Shown here piece after piece: positions 1 through 10,363 of a stretch of 64,000 nucleotides of DNA. The notes under the pieces were generated by a model. The model did no database searches. It was not told the origin of the DNA and saw only the letters and a program-made list of their open reading frames with translations. Both the position numbers and the translations under genes were made by a program. The stretch comes from Apoda limacodes. Taxonomy: Eukaryota > Arthropoda > Insecta > Lepidoptera > Limacodidae. The stretch covers positions 17,507,901 to 17,571,900 of the forward strand of contig OX291549.1 of assembly GCA_946406115.1 (NCBI GenBank). The letters are read 5' to 3'. Position 1 is the stretch's first letter. Each line of letters opens with the position of its first letter.

Positions 1-551
1 TAAAAAGCTTGTGAACCGAATATTGTCCAATACTATTTTCATAGTTAAAATGTATGAATCCTTATTATCATGAAATATTTTAACATTAGAAGCAAATAAC
101 TCCCAATAAAATTTTACAGAAAACTTTTCTTAAAAACCTTAAATGCAATTTCAAAGCCCTATTTATTAAAACACCACATGTTGGATTTTTTTTATTTCAA
201 TGTATGGAGAGCGGGTACCTAAAATTTCATAACATTTGTAACATCTGTATGGTGGTTCATAAAAGACACATCTCTGTAGAATTTTAATAGAATCTACATT
301 CTAAAGATTGCGAAATTAAAAGGATGCGGCATGAGGACGGTCGAATTATGAAGTTTTTGTCATTTAGCTACGGAACGATATACGAAAGATATACTTACCT
401 ACGTATTATTTTATACGTATATGTCTATTTTGGTCAGATGTTATAAAAACGATGATGATGAAGTAAAATTTTCAAGATAACAAAGAACATGATGTGAGGT
501 AAATCCATCTCTGTATAGTATTACAATAAATTACACATAGACGACTAACTC
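1..551. other. AT-rich DNA, nothing recognised
   Basis: No coding stretch, repeat or regulatory site could be supported here. Base composition is like the bulk of the window and fits intron or intergenic DNA. Confidence 0.5.
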
Positions 552-768
552 TTAGGCTGGGTTGCACCATGAACCTCCGCCATTGAACCTAGGCATCAAA
601 AATAGGAGATTGTATAAAAATTTAGACAGTTAGCTATTTTTAAACTTAACCAGCCCGTCAAAGTTTAGCTGGTTAACTTTCAAAAAAGCTGACGACAGGA
701 ATTTCCATACAATCGCCCATTTTTAGCCACTGGTTAATGTCAATGTTAGTTGGTGCATCCTAGCCTAA
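552..768. mobile_element. 217-bp MITE with 18-bp terminal inverted repeats
   Basis: The left end TTAGGCTGGGTTGCACCA (552-569) and the reverse complement of the right end (751-768, TTAGGCTAGGATGCACCA) agree at 16 of 18 positions. The interior is AT-rich and has no reading frame, so the copy is non-autonomous and would depend on a transposase encoded elsewhere. The start GGCTGGGTTGCACCA resembles short elements I know as common in Lepidoptera. Family assignment and target-site duplication are not settled. Confidence 0.6.
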
Positions 769-920
769 ATATATTTACCCTAGCTAGATCGATAGCGTAT
801 TTTGTCATGGACCTACTTAATAAGCGTTATAAATGACACAAAGAAGTCTCCGTTATTGAATTCCCATATATCGACGATTATTAGGTATTTATTAAAAATC
901 TGTTATTTTCAAGTAAATAG

Positions 921-1225
921 GTCGGTGGTGGTCCAGGGGTTTCATTTTCACCTTGTATCCTGAGTGGCGGAAGTTCAAGCCCGTCGTGTACCAATAATCT
1001 TTTTCTTTATTGTTATTGATATTATTGACACCACGGGCATTTTGGTCTAAAAAAATTGAAATTGAACATCGAGAGGAAACCTGCAGACGTCAGAAAAAAA
1101 GGACGTATATGTGAAGTCCACAATCCGCACTGAGCCTGCATGTGGACAATGGCCCAAATCAGCTCGGTGAGGGTAGGCCATGCCCCAACATAAGGCTGAT
1201 GAGGAAATAAGACTAACTCTTTCAA
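921..1225 (+). mobile_element. tRNA-headed SINE with RTE-like tail
   Basis: The head has a pol III A-box-like TGGTCCAGGGG (928-938) and a B-box-like AGTTCAAGCCC (972-982). The body follows the pattern GAGAGGAAACCTGCAGACGT, then GTGAAGTCCACAATCCGCA, then a tail with TGCCCCAACA, which resembles the 3' end of lepidopteran RTE LINEs. Related copies occur at 16313, 38845 (minus), 43440 and 46505. The short reading frames on the minus strand here are shadows of the repeat. Confidence 0.65.
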
Positions 1226-1235
1226 GAGACAAGAC

Positions 1236-2770
1236 AAATTGCTATTAATGCTCTTAACTATCGAGTTCCGATTAAAAGAAGACTAAAATATCATTATAGT
1301 GTTCATCAACCTGTGAACAAAGGTTTTCACTAATGCACGTCACACCCAGCTTTCCTTATCCAGCCACTTCTTACTTCTTTTTATCAGGTCCTTGGGCCAT
1401 TTAGCTATGAAAGCGATGCAATGCCTTAGGGTTCACCGCTTTGGAAGCTCATTCCCTTAAAGGCAAAATAGGGAATGAACATTTGTATGAGAATTCCGAT
1501 ATTTTACTTTTTCAAAAGCCCATGCAGACGGAAGCTAGTTTTTTAGAAGAAGGTTATCTTTTTTTTCTTTTTATAATCATATCGAAATATGTTACCTGGA
1601 ACAGTGCTTAGTTAATTGTTGATCAAGGCTTAATAGGTCAGGAATCTAACGTGTTAGTTAAGGAATTAGACATCATAATTATCCAACAACAGTTAAACGG
1701 TCCTATTAATAATTTTTTTATTTACAAAAAGCAACATATTATACAGACTTCGAATCCACAAAACACTATAAAAAGACAGTATATTACCACATTGAGTCCT
1801 TCGCTAGTAATTCAAACTATAGGTTTAAAAAAAACAAGATATTTTCTACCATTAAACTTCGCTGTCCAGCTATTATTAATATTCAAAAAATTCTATGTCA
1901 TCGTCTCTTATATTATTTTACACCGTGCGCGTGCTAAATATTTAGTTTTGTTGAAATTGTATTGAAACATGTTCAAACATTAGATTCTTTGTGTTCTTTC
2001 ATTTCTTGCATGTCATAAATTTAAAATGAAATAAATACAAACAGATGTTTTGTTTTATGAATACATAAAAGTTTATTTATGTAAATAATGAGTTGCTTAT
2101 TTCCAACATCAATAATTTTAATAATTAATTTTTAATAAAAGGAGATCCTAAGTTCTATATTCTTTTCTACTGGTAAATTGTATAAAAATCATTCTTTTTT
2201 AAATAAAAACTGTGAGCACAAGTATTTTTTATGTGTAGGTACAGTGCCTTTTTTATTAAAAAAGTATATACATTTTTAGAACCAAGAAAATATGGGCAAT
2301 TATTTTTTGTTTTGTCGTTATGTACACAGTTGTTTGAAAATTATAAATAAATATAGTTACGGATAATTGAAATTCCAAATCAACCTAAAACATTTATTGA
2401 ATACCTGTTGATGGTGGGTAATGGAATTTTTAATTATATCTATTATAGTTTTTACCACCTAAACAAATAATAAATTACTTCTATTAATAATTGAAATGAG
2501 CCCGTGCAGGTTTTAATAAAGGAAAAACAATAGGTAATACAAATCAGTAGGTATGAAAATTTATATATATTGACCTTTATTACTAGTTTATATAAAGTAA
2601 ATAAGTATATTAAAAAGTAAACAGACACGCTGTAAATCAAACAGATCTTTGCTTTTATTTCAATAAAATAAACAAATGTGGTTTCCTTAACTTATTTATA
2701 GGTTAAAATTGAGTAAAAAACAAAAGATAAGGCATAGATATGTGTGTAAAGAGATAATGCAGTTGAAGGA
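1236..2770. other. AT-rich DNA without recognisable features
   Basis: An open frame of about 100 codons at 1651-1965 is AT-driven, lacks a family signature and has no coding-like composition. 1320-1420 has a more balanced composition and could be an old repeat fragment. Nothing else stands out. Confidence 0.45.
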
Positions 2771-2960
2771 GTGAATGTGGAGTGCAAGGTGCGGCGAGAG
2801 GCGGGACGACCGAATATCGGGCAAGGGCGGCCCGCATGAGTCACGGCCGCAGCGAGCCGGGCGATCAATACTGCGGAAATGCGTAGCGTGTACGGTGCGC
2901 CTGACGTCCGATACGACCAATGCACCCGAAACGACACGACTCTGTGTCCGATACGACCGT
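2771..2960. promoter_or_regulatory. GC-rich islet
   Basis: A sharp rise in G+C and CpG against AT-rich flanks, with GGCGAGAGGCGGGACG, CACGGCCGCAGCGAGCCGGG and a near-duplicated phrase GTCCGATACGACC (2908-2920 and 2947-2959). Open frames on both strands come from low stop-codon density, not from visible coding constraint. It could be a promoter, an enhancer or an untranslated exon. Confidence 0.35.
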
Positions 2961-3519
2961 AAAACCGTTTCACTTATCTAGTATCTTTGTCTACTACATC
3001 TGAGATTTATAAACTCTGTCATCGTTTGACTGATCCCCATGAAATTCGGCATATCTAAGTATTTGTCGTGGAGAAGATTTTTAAGGGGGCACCTTTATTG
3101 TAAATCACCACTGGGTGCACTGCATGATATGAACTTCTATAAACCAATGGCAAGTGCAGATAAACGTCTGCCAAGCCAGCTATGGTTTAATATATACGAG
3201 TATACTAGATTATTGCCGCGATTTTGTCCACGTGGACTTTTGAATGTGGATTCCATGTTACATTGTGGAGGAAAAACGATGAAAACTTGTGTATAAAATT
3301 GTAACCACATTGTCTAAGGTCTCTGGGGACAAAAGTCTGCGCGTTGACTGCTTAAAAAACTTTATTCACTGAGATCCCACAATTCCAGAACACACCTCTT
3401 AACATCTCTTAGTATCCTTGGTATTGACATATTAGCGATGTTCAGTACCAAGATCATTTGGAAGATAAGTTGAAGCTGGTGTCAAATCCGCAGGGAATTC
3501 ATCCTCACACCTAAGAACC
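2961..3519. other. Unassigned segment before LINE remnants
   Basis: Composition is more balanced than the bulk of the window. It probably contains decayed upstream sequence of the LINE whose 3' coding end starts near 3520, but I cannot align it by eye. Confidence 0.3.
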
Positions 3520-3644
3520 TAAATGGTTACCTTCAGAGGGCTTTCCTCCCGCAAACACATAGGTTGTAGAATGAGCTCTCTGGCAAGGTTTTTTATAAGG
3601 ACTACAATATGGGGTTTGTCAAAAGAGAACTGATTAGATTTTAA
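3520..3644 (+). pseudogene. Jockey-type LINE reverse-transcriptase 3' fragment (interrupted)
   Basis: Read in the right frame, this gives NELSGKVFYKDYNMGFVKRE, matching the extreme C-terminal region of the better preserved LINE ORF at 37469-38029 (NELPAKVFCKDYSMEFFKKE). An in-frame stop lies just before NELSG and a frame change is needed upstream, so it is dead. The homology breaks off around 3642 and the element's last ~90 bp resume at about 4459. The copy was therefore split by the LINE at 3646-4450, with about 25-30 bp missing at the junction. Confidence 0.7.
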
Positions 3645-3645
3645 A

Positions 3646-4450
3646 TAAATAAATATGCGATCAAGAAAATAAGACAATTGACCGATGTCGACACTGCAAA
3701 AATAGTATATTTTAGCTATTTCCATAGTTTAATGACATATGGCGCTGCTGATGTAAATACAATATTTTTGTTACAAAAAAGGGCAATTCGTGCTATTTAT
3801 AAATTAGGATCTAGGATATCTCTGAGGGATAGGTTTAGGGAAGTAAATATTTTAACTTTAGCGTCGCAGTACATATATGAAAATCTTTTATATGTACATA
3901 AAAATATCAATAGTTTCAGCAAGAAAGTGACGTCCACAAAGTAAATACTAGAAGTAAAAATAAGCTGTTGGTGCATGATACACGTCTACACAAAATAAGT
4001 AACTCTTTTATGGGGCAATGTATACACTTTTACAACAAAGTTTCCAATAATATTCAAAAGCTATCAATAAGTAAATTTAAATCTTTTATCAAACAAGTAC
4101 TTTGTAAAAAAGCATACTACAATATTTCAGACTACGTTAATGATAAAAATCCTTGGGACTGAAGATGCTCAATTACAGGATGCATAGGTTAACCAAATTA
4201 AAATGGAAATAATATAAAATTGTACAGCTTAAAGTTTTTATTTAAAACATTGATTGTATTTTTAGTTTTTATGATTTTTTTAAAAGAGTAACTTTTGAGT
4301 TTCTTGCCGGATTCTCCTCGGTAGAAATCAACAACATTGTGAAGCGTAGGGAGGGTAGAAGGGTTCAAAAAATAATATTTCATAACTTTGACGATTCAAA
4401 AGTGATTGTAAAATCCTTATTTGAATAAAACATTTTGACTTTGACTTTGA
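3646..4450 (+). mobile_element. 5'-truncated second LINE (jockey/CR1-like), inserted in another LINE
   Basis: Two frames encode the C-terminus of a non-LTR reverse transcriptase ORF: 3678-3944 (LLQKRAIRAIYKLGSRISLR and LASQYIYENLLYVHKN) and 3968-4162 (HKISNSFMGQCIHFYNKVSN, ending DKNPWD then stop). A frameshift lies between them near 3945-3967. The 3' UTR ends in a short tandem tail TTTGACTTTGACTTTGA (4434-4450), a typical terminus for this LINE type. The catalytic YxDD region is absent because of 5' truncation. It cannot be active. Confidence 0.75.
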
Positions 4451-4458
4451 AATTAAAT

Positions 4459-4552
4459 GTCCCTGGTGTTGCTAGCGTCCATAGCCTGCGGTGACCGTTT
4501 AACATCGGGAAGACCGTTAGCTTGTTTACCACGTCAGTGGTATAAAAAAATG
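4459..4552 (+). mobile_element. 3' tail of the interrupted jockey-type LINE
   Basis: CCTGGTGTTGCTAGCGTCCA and the following segment through CAGTGGTATAAAAAAA match, on the opposite strand, the 3' end of the LINE at 37408-37510. It is the separated distal part of the copy beginning at 3520. Confidence 0.65.
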
Positions 4553-4673
4553 ACCATAGTTTTATCTACACAAATATCGGAATTCTCATTTTCTAGGATC
4601 CCTAGGAGATGATTTTCCAAAAATATTGAAATACCTTAATCTTAATTGTATAGTGCCAGTAACCAATTTTTTA

Positions 4674-5088
4674 ACCGACTTCAAAAAAGAGAGGAGGTTC
4701 TATGTTCGAAGGGTATATTTTTTTTGTATGAAAAAAATCCACCGATTTTTCCGTCAATTGTAAACCGTTCCTGAGGTGGTCGCATATTAATGCACTTCAT
4801 TAATTTCAAAATCATTTTAAAACTTAACTTTTTGGAGAAAAAAAAAATTATGTTAATTTTAAATCGGTGAAATGCGCTTTTTATGTTGATTGTATAAAAT
4901 TGTATAAAAAAAAAACCACTCGCCTCCAAAAAGATACTTCATCCTGTGATTCAGATCAGATTTTTGGCGGTAAGTAATTATTTCCCATTTTAGTGCATCT
5001 TTTTAGTGCCTTTTTATTTCATTCGTTCATTACCTTTTTAGTGCATCTTTTTGAAGCCGGCTGTTTTTTTTTTTGTTAAAAAGTTTAT
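4674..5088 (+). repeat. Interspersed repeat starting AACCGACTTCAAAAA
   Basis: It begins AACCGACTTCAAAAAAGA, carries GATTCAGATCAGATTTTTGG in the middle, and ends in TTTTAGTGCATCTTTTTGAAGCCGG followed by a T run and GTTAAAAAGTTT (split here for length: TTTTAGTGCATC, TTTTTGAAGCCGG). The same landmarks occur in order at 17192-17462 and, inverted, at 41731-42325. This copy carries an extra internal duplication of TTTAGTGCATCTTTTT near 4990-5055. No protein is encoded; it is a non-autonomous element of unsettled class. Confidence 0.6.
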
Positions 5089-7147
5089 GGATTAGCTTCA
5101 AAAATGACGGATTTCCATACAAACTTCCAACCTCCATTTTATATGATAAATTCTAAATATATAACGCAGCAAAAGCTAATGGAAAAAGTTTAGCTTTGTG
5201 TAATGAACAGCTTCACATTTTTCTGGTCGTAGAGCACGTTATGTTCTAGTTAGAAAGGATGCCGCCAGTGATTCTACCTCAAGGTTCAGTATGTCAGAAA
5301 ACCTTTAGATTTTATAAGGCTAAATAGTAGAGTATTTAGATATTTTCCATACCTAATAGCCAACGAATGATACCAAAACTATGTATTAGATGTTACCCCT
5401 GCTACAGTATACGTAATTGCTTTTAATGACTGCTTTGTTAAAATTAATTATCTTTGAGGCAATAGTTAGACTATGTTACATTTAAATATTATTTTACATT
5501 TAAATAATATTGTGCTGGTAATATATACCACTACCCAGGCGCCTAGAAACACGACATCGGTGAACCATAGGTGTGAATTCCCAAATCTCGATTATAGTAG
5601 TATAAGCGATATTTTGGTCTTCTCCTTACGTGATGCGAACGCTCGATATTCCGACGTCCGTATATTTGCATGGTGTGTTCTTTGCGCCTCTTTCTAAGCA
5701 GCTCTGCAACTATCATATGATGACTAGTTAGTTACGGTAGTGCTATTACTGATGTTATACAGCTACTGTTTAAGCTAATGATGTGTACATTTTTGGACTT
5801 ATTTATAAACAAACAAACAGTAGGTACCACTCGACCTAACTCTTACCGTAGGAAGACTTTTTTTTTCTGAACTGTATATGCAGTTGGCTGTTGCAGCCAT
5901 TACTGCTTCACCGGGATTTTGAGGCGAGACTCTGAAGGAGTCTCAGCCCATATACCGCCCAACGCTAAAGGGTTCCCCGCGGGGATGTTGCTTTCGACCG
6001 GCGTGAGCCTCGAACCCGAAGGTGAGTCAGCGCCAGGGTAGGAGGACATGTTGCTTTTCCATTCTGCATTATTGAGTGAATATACGGAAATGGGTGATTT
6101 CCCATGGGTGGTCTATCTCAAATTGTTCCCATATGTACCTTCTATTGCTTCTGCCTGAGACTGTAAGATGATATAGATAGAACAGATAATAATTTAATTT
6201 AATTTAATATTTAGTTTTGATCCAATATTACACACAAAATATCCAAATTACAGGTCTGCAAATAATTTCTTTTACCAGCTAAAGATTTGTGACAAACGGA
6301 CGGACTGACATGCAGTAGAGTTCTGTTTGCCCTTTGGAAACCCTAAAAAGCAGAGAACATTTAGATTTTTTATAAACATTATTTGTTTAAATACTATAAA
6401 CACCGGCCTTCAAATAGAAACAGGCAAAACTTATCTAATATCAATTTATTTATTGAGTGATGCGTAACATAAACATCATTTCATGAAAATTAATCTTGTG
6501 TTAGTATTTCCGCCTCGCGAACGCTCCGCCATTGCGCTTACGTATGGTTTGTGGCATTGGACGCTAATAATAGGTGAACTTGACATTGAGACCAGAGGCT
6601 CGTCATCGTTACAGCATTCGTTTACTCTTTCACGCTATACGATTAAGACTAAAGAAGGAAAAGGATAGATAACCTGTTTTTGTATTCCAAACTGTTTGTA
6701 GGTCAGTCGTGTTATTTATTCCGGACGGTAGTCAGAAAGTCGGCTGGAGGTTAAATCATGTTTTACTTTACACCTATTTATTGACGTTTCCAGCTGTATG
6801 CAAATAATGACTGCATGATATGCCAAACTAATATGTAGGTAGTGACTGAAGATTTTGCATTTGCAGATGTAATAGGTAATAACATTGAAATGTACTTTTG
6901 TCTTATTTGACCTGCCTTGTTATGCGACTTTCTTGGTTGTGCAATATTTTTTTTTACTGTTACACAAACAAGGACTAAGGTATTTTTGATTCAACAGTGT
7001 TTGTTGATACTTACCTACCTCTAGTTAACATAAAACCTACATTTGAAAATAAGAGAAATAGAAAGACTATATTTGTCTTCCTACTTTCTCAGGAACCTAA
7101 AATGCATTTTAAAAGACCATATCATATAGGAATATCCAATGATACAT
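5089..7147. other. Mostly unassigned; possible old repeat at 5880-6150
   Basis: 5880-6150 has a balanced composition (CTTCACCGGGATTTTGAGGC, GGTTCCCCGCGGGGATG) and reads like part of a dispersed repeat, but I see no second copy here. A short palindrome CCCCGCGGGG lies inside it. The remainder is AT-rich with no supported feature. Confidence 0.35.
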
Positions 7148-7441
7148 ATCCTACTTATATTATAAATGTGAAAGTTTGTATGTCTGGATGGATGTTTGTT
7201 ACTCAGTCACGCTACAACCACTGGACGGATCGGAATAAAACTTGGCATACATATAGGTTAGGTCCTGGAATAGCATATAAGCTACTTTTTATACCTAAAA
7301 ATTCGAAAGTTCCTACGGGAATAACTATAACAGAGTAAAAAGAACTATAACCGCACCTATAGCATGCTATAGCAATTCATTGTTATAACTTATTTATTAT
7401 TTATTGGAGTTAATTAAAAAGTACTCAAGGAGCATGATTCT
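7148..7441 (+). mobile_element. Helitron-like non-autonomous element, 3' part replaced
   Basis: From TCCTACTTATATTATAAATG through GTATGTCTGGATGGATGTTT, CAACCACTGGACGGATCGG and ATAACTATAACAGAGTAAAA it matches a second copy at 49978-50297. That copy continues into GCGGGCGGAGCCGC, whereas this one stops near 7425 and runs into the 43-bp minisatellite. The CCTACTAATAT start and CTAGT-type ends of relatives (see 34313) suggest Helitron, but the class is inferred. Confidence 0.55.
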
Positions 7442-7613
7442 AAAATCTGGAGTACTCGAGCATAGTAACGAAAGTCAGGTTCAGAAAATCTGGAGTACTC
7501 GGGTATAGTAACGAAAGTCAGGTTCAGAAAATCTGGAGTACTCGGGCATAGTAACGAAAGTCAGGTTCAGAAAATCTGGAGTACTCGGGCATAGTAACGA
7601 AAGTCAGGTTCAG
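7442..7613 (+). repeat. Minisatellite, four 43-bp units
   Basis: Units begin at 7442, 7485, 7528 and 7571, each of the form AAAATCTGGAGTACTCGGGC then ATAGTAACGAAAGTCAGGTTCAG. Only a couple of substitutions separate them (GAG/GGG, CAT/TAT near the middle). This near identity indicates recent expansion. It abuts a Helitron-like fragment on the left and a GGTTCCGTA repeat on the right. Confidence 0.9.
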
Positions 7614-7649
7614 AAACTCGCGTTTTTGAGGCTAAAATGTATGAAAATA

Positions 7650-7780
7650 AAGATCTTGTCTATCGATACGGTTCCGTACTCAAAGGGTGCCAAGCATCGG
7701 GGCAGATAGTAACGAAGCTAACCTACGCAGTCTGTCTGTCTGACCATCCGACCTTTAAGGCAACGCCCTACTTGAATGTA
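7650..7780 (+). repeat. GGTTCCGTACcCAAAGGGT-type repeat, degenerate
   Basis: CGGTTCCGTACTCAAAGGGT followed by AGTCTGTCTGTCTGACC matches the start of the repeats at 40687 and 41391. It is shorter and more diverged. Confidence 0.5.
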
Positions 7781-9710
7781 CAGTTTTCTGCTCGTTTTTA
7801 TAATCGATTCCACTGTCCTATTGCAAGTTTCAGTGGAAAAAAAACATGTCTTTCTACATTCTTTACCTAGCAAATTATAAATTATATAATTGTAATTCTT
7901 TTAATATATCTGTTAAAACATTGCTTAAAAACAATATCAGCCATACCTCTCGTTTTACTATTTCTAATTAAACATAATTTTATTTCATAAAGTTAAATAA
8001 CTATAAAGCTATAAAATAACGGTAATAGAATTTTTATATCTTATGTTATATAATAATTATTAAATTTTTTCCACTTTTTCGCATATCAATAATATATTTT
8101 TGCCAATGAAAATGAGCTCTATTTGAGATTAACATTGTCGATTTCAGCTTAACGCCCATAAGTGTATATGCGCGTTGGGGGCCCTCGTAAAGGGCTTTAT
8201 CTTTCGAACCGTAAAAGTAGGTAGAATTCTTAAATTTTTACATAATATGTGTCATTATATGACTATAGAAAAAAAAAAAAAAAATATTATGAGTAAAAAT
8301 TCATGGAGGGTATCCTATACAAGAAACATGTATTTATTGTTTTTGCTCTATCGTCAAAATGTAATACAATACTCTATAGTAAAAAAACAAATAGTAAAAA
8401 CCGGTCAAGTGGGAGTCGAGATTATGTATTCTGCTGTGGTACGGGAACGGAAAAAAAATTTAGTTAAGGTTTTTTGGACAATCTACTTATTAAATTTGCT
8501 TAAATAAGTTATGAAGCATAGGTAAAGTAAAAAAAATTGGCAATCTCTTTATTTGTAAGCTCATGACAGACTTAAACTGGATATAAATGTAGTATTAATA
8601 TCTAGTTTTTACTCATCTGGTTATCTTTAGTCAAAAAAATTGTGTTGAAGTTGTATGCCAATACACATTCGTCTTCTATCTTTCTTGCAAATTTTTGGCA
8701 TCTGACTTCACGCGGTGAGGAAAATAACTTAATAAGTCAGTTCAATTAAATGATTTAGAGATTTATTTTATATAATTTACAACTCTTAAGCTCTTTTTTA
8801 AAATTGGTTCATATTTCTTTTAATAGTATCTATTATTAATTAACTATTTGGTGTCCCAAGTTTTTGTTTTTTTTTATTTTTTACCCATTTTGTGTGGGAA
8901 AATATCGGGATTGGATTGCGTAAGTTACAAGAGGAGAGACTACTTTTTGCCAATTAAAAAAGTGTACCTACTTTACATGTATGTAAAGTAATACCAAAAC
9001 ATACAAAAAAGCGGAAAAAACCGCTAACAATAGCTAGTATGCTGCACACTGGAACCTCACACCTGAATTATACAAGTGTAAACAGTTGAAATTGCAATCG
9101 CCACAGTAGTTGCGTTAACATACGTACTTACATACTGGGCAAATCAGAACCTTCCTTTTTTAAAGTTCGGTTAAAAAAAGCGTAATTTACCGACTTACGC
9201 TTAGACAATTTGATGTAAGCGATATCTATCAGACACGTACTAAACCTCTGTGAAAACTTTCACCTCAAAAGCCTTCGTGGTGTAGGAAAATTCCGCTAGG
9301 TGTCGCATTCAGTTGCAAGTTGTTCATAGGTTGCCTGAAAAATTTTCTAGATGTCGCTAGTAGTTTCAACATTTTGTTTTATAATAATGTTAAAATAGAA
9401 ACTATGTCTTATGTTTATATTGGTTATAAGTATGTAATACAATTTAATTTGTAATTAAAATTGGTGATAATATAGTTTAATTAAACAGGCATAAAAACAA
9501 AATAACCCTAAAAATATGACCTCTTTTAAAAGTTTTATTATCAATTTTATAACTTTTATCTTCATGCAAATGACTATGAATTAAACAATCTCATGGTAAA
9601 ATAAATATTTTTGAAACATCTTCTGAAAGTTATGTTCTGTAAAGCGGTCGGTTTTAGTAGAAAACGGCACCAAATGCGCTAAAAAATTTAAAATATGTGA
9701 TAGCGGAACA
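7781..9710. other. AT-rich, nothing supported
   Basis: AT-rich sequence with poly-A and poly-T runs. The open frame at 8175-8507 is low-complexity and lysine-rich without family features. No confident gene or repeat. Confidence 0.45.
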
Positions 9711-9716
9711 GGGACC

Positions 9717-9867
9717 TTATTTGGAACAGTCTCGAGCTATTCGGACTCTGGAATTCGATAGAAAAATGTATGTAAGTAAATTTACGGGTTTCGAGAGGTA
9801 AGTCAGACTTCCATACGTTTAAGTCACGAATTCCAGAGTTCGAATAGCTCGAGACTGTTCCCAATAA
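9717..9867 (+). mobile_element. 151-bp palindromic MITE, copy 1
   Basis: The element folds on itself: the left arm starts TTATTTGGAACAGTCTCGAG and the right arm ends CTCGAGACTGTTCCCAATAA, with complementarity running some 50 bp inward around an asymmetric centre containing GGGTTTCGAGAGGTAAGTCA. A same-length copy lies at 20906-21056 (roughly 90 percent identical by eye) and an inverted diverged copy at 10142-10282. It is non-coding. If transcribed it would form a long hairpin. Confidence 0.8.
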
Positions 9868-10141
9868 GCTCAGGGAGGAAGTCGATTGAACTTAGAGAAT
9901 TCAACAGAAGCTGTATTCCGAAAATATTGCAGAGGGCGTCCGCTACATTACATACTAATAAAAACCGATCTACTGAGAATGGGATAGGCATTTCCTTGTT
10001 AAGTAAACAGGAATTAAATGAAGTTAATTTTAAACAAAAATATAATAATATAATTTCAACATACGCAAATGTATATAATAACGGTTTTTATCCCAAAACG
10101 CGGGTTAACAGTGGCTGGAGACATCCACATCATTATGTGAA

Positions 10142-10282
10142 GGACAGACTCTCTCGAGCTTATTGGACTCTCGAATTCGAGAGAAAAACGTATGGAAGTC
10201 TGACTTACCTCTTGATACCCGTGAATGTACTTGCATACATTTTTCTCTCGAATTTCAGAGTTCTAATAGCTCTTGACTGTTC
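10142..10282 (-). mobile_element. Palindromic MITE, copy 2 (inverted, diverged)
   Basis: The centre reads TATGGAAGTCTGACTTACCT, the reverse complement of copy 1's centre, so this copy is inverted relative to 9717-9867. Ends are eroded (TCGAGCTTATTGGACTC on the left). A further partial end, GAGACTGTTCCCAATAAGGG, lies at 10339-10358 and is followed by ATCTGT. Together with ACAGGGACCTTATT at 9707 it suggests a larger composite bounded by related ends. Confidence 0.65.
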
Positions 10283-10363
10283 CTACGTGTTGTGAATGTT
10301 CATACATGTTGTCTCTTATTCCATTATTTGGATTGTTTGAGACTGTTCCCAATAAGGGTATCT

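Noticed and set aside
8175..8507. 110-codon plus frame
   Set aside because: Low-complexity Lys/Ile/Asn composition expected from AT-rich DNA and starts at a non-ATG codon.
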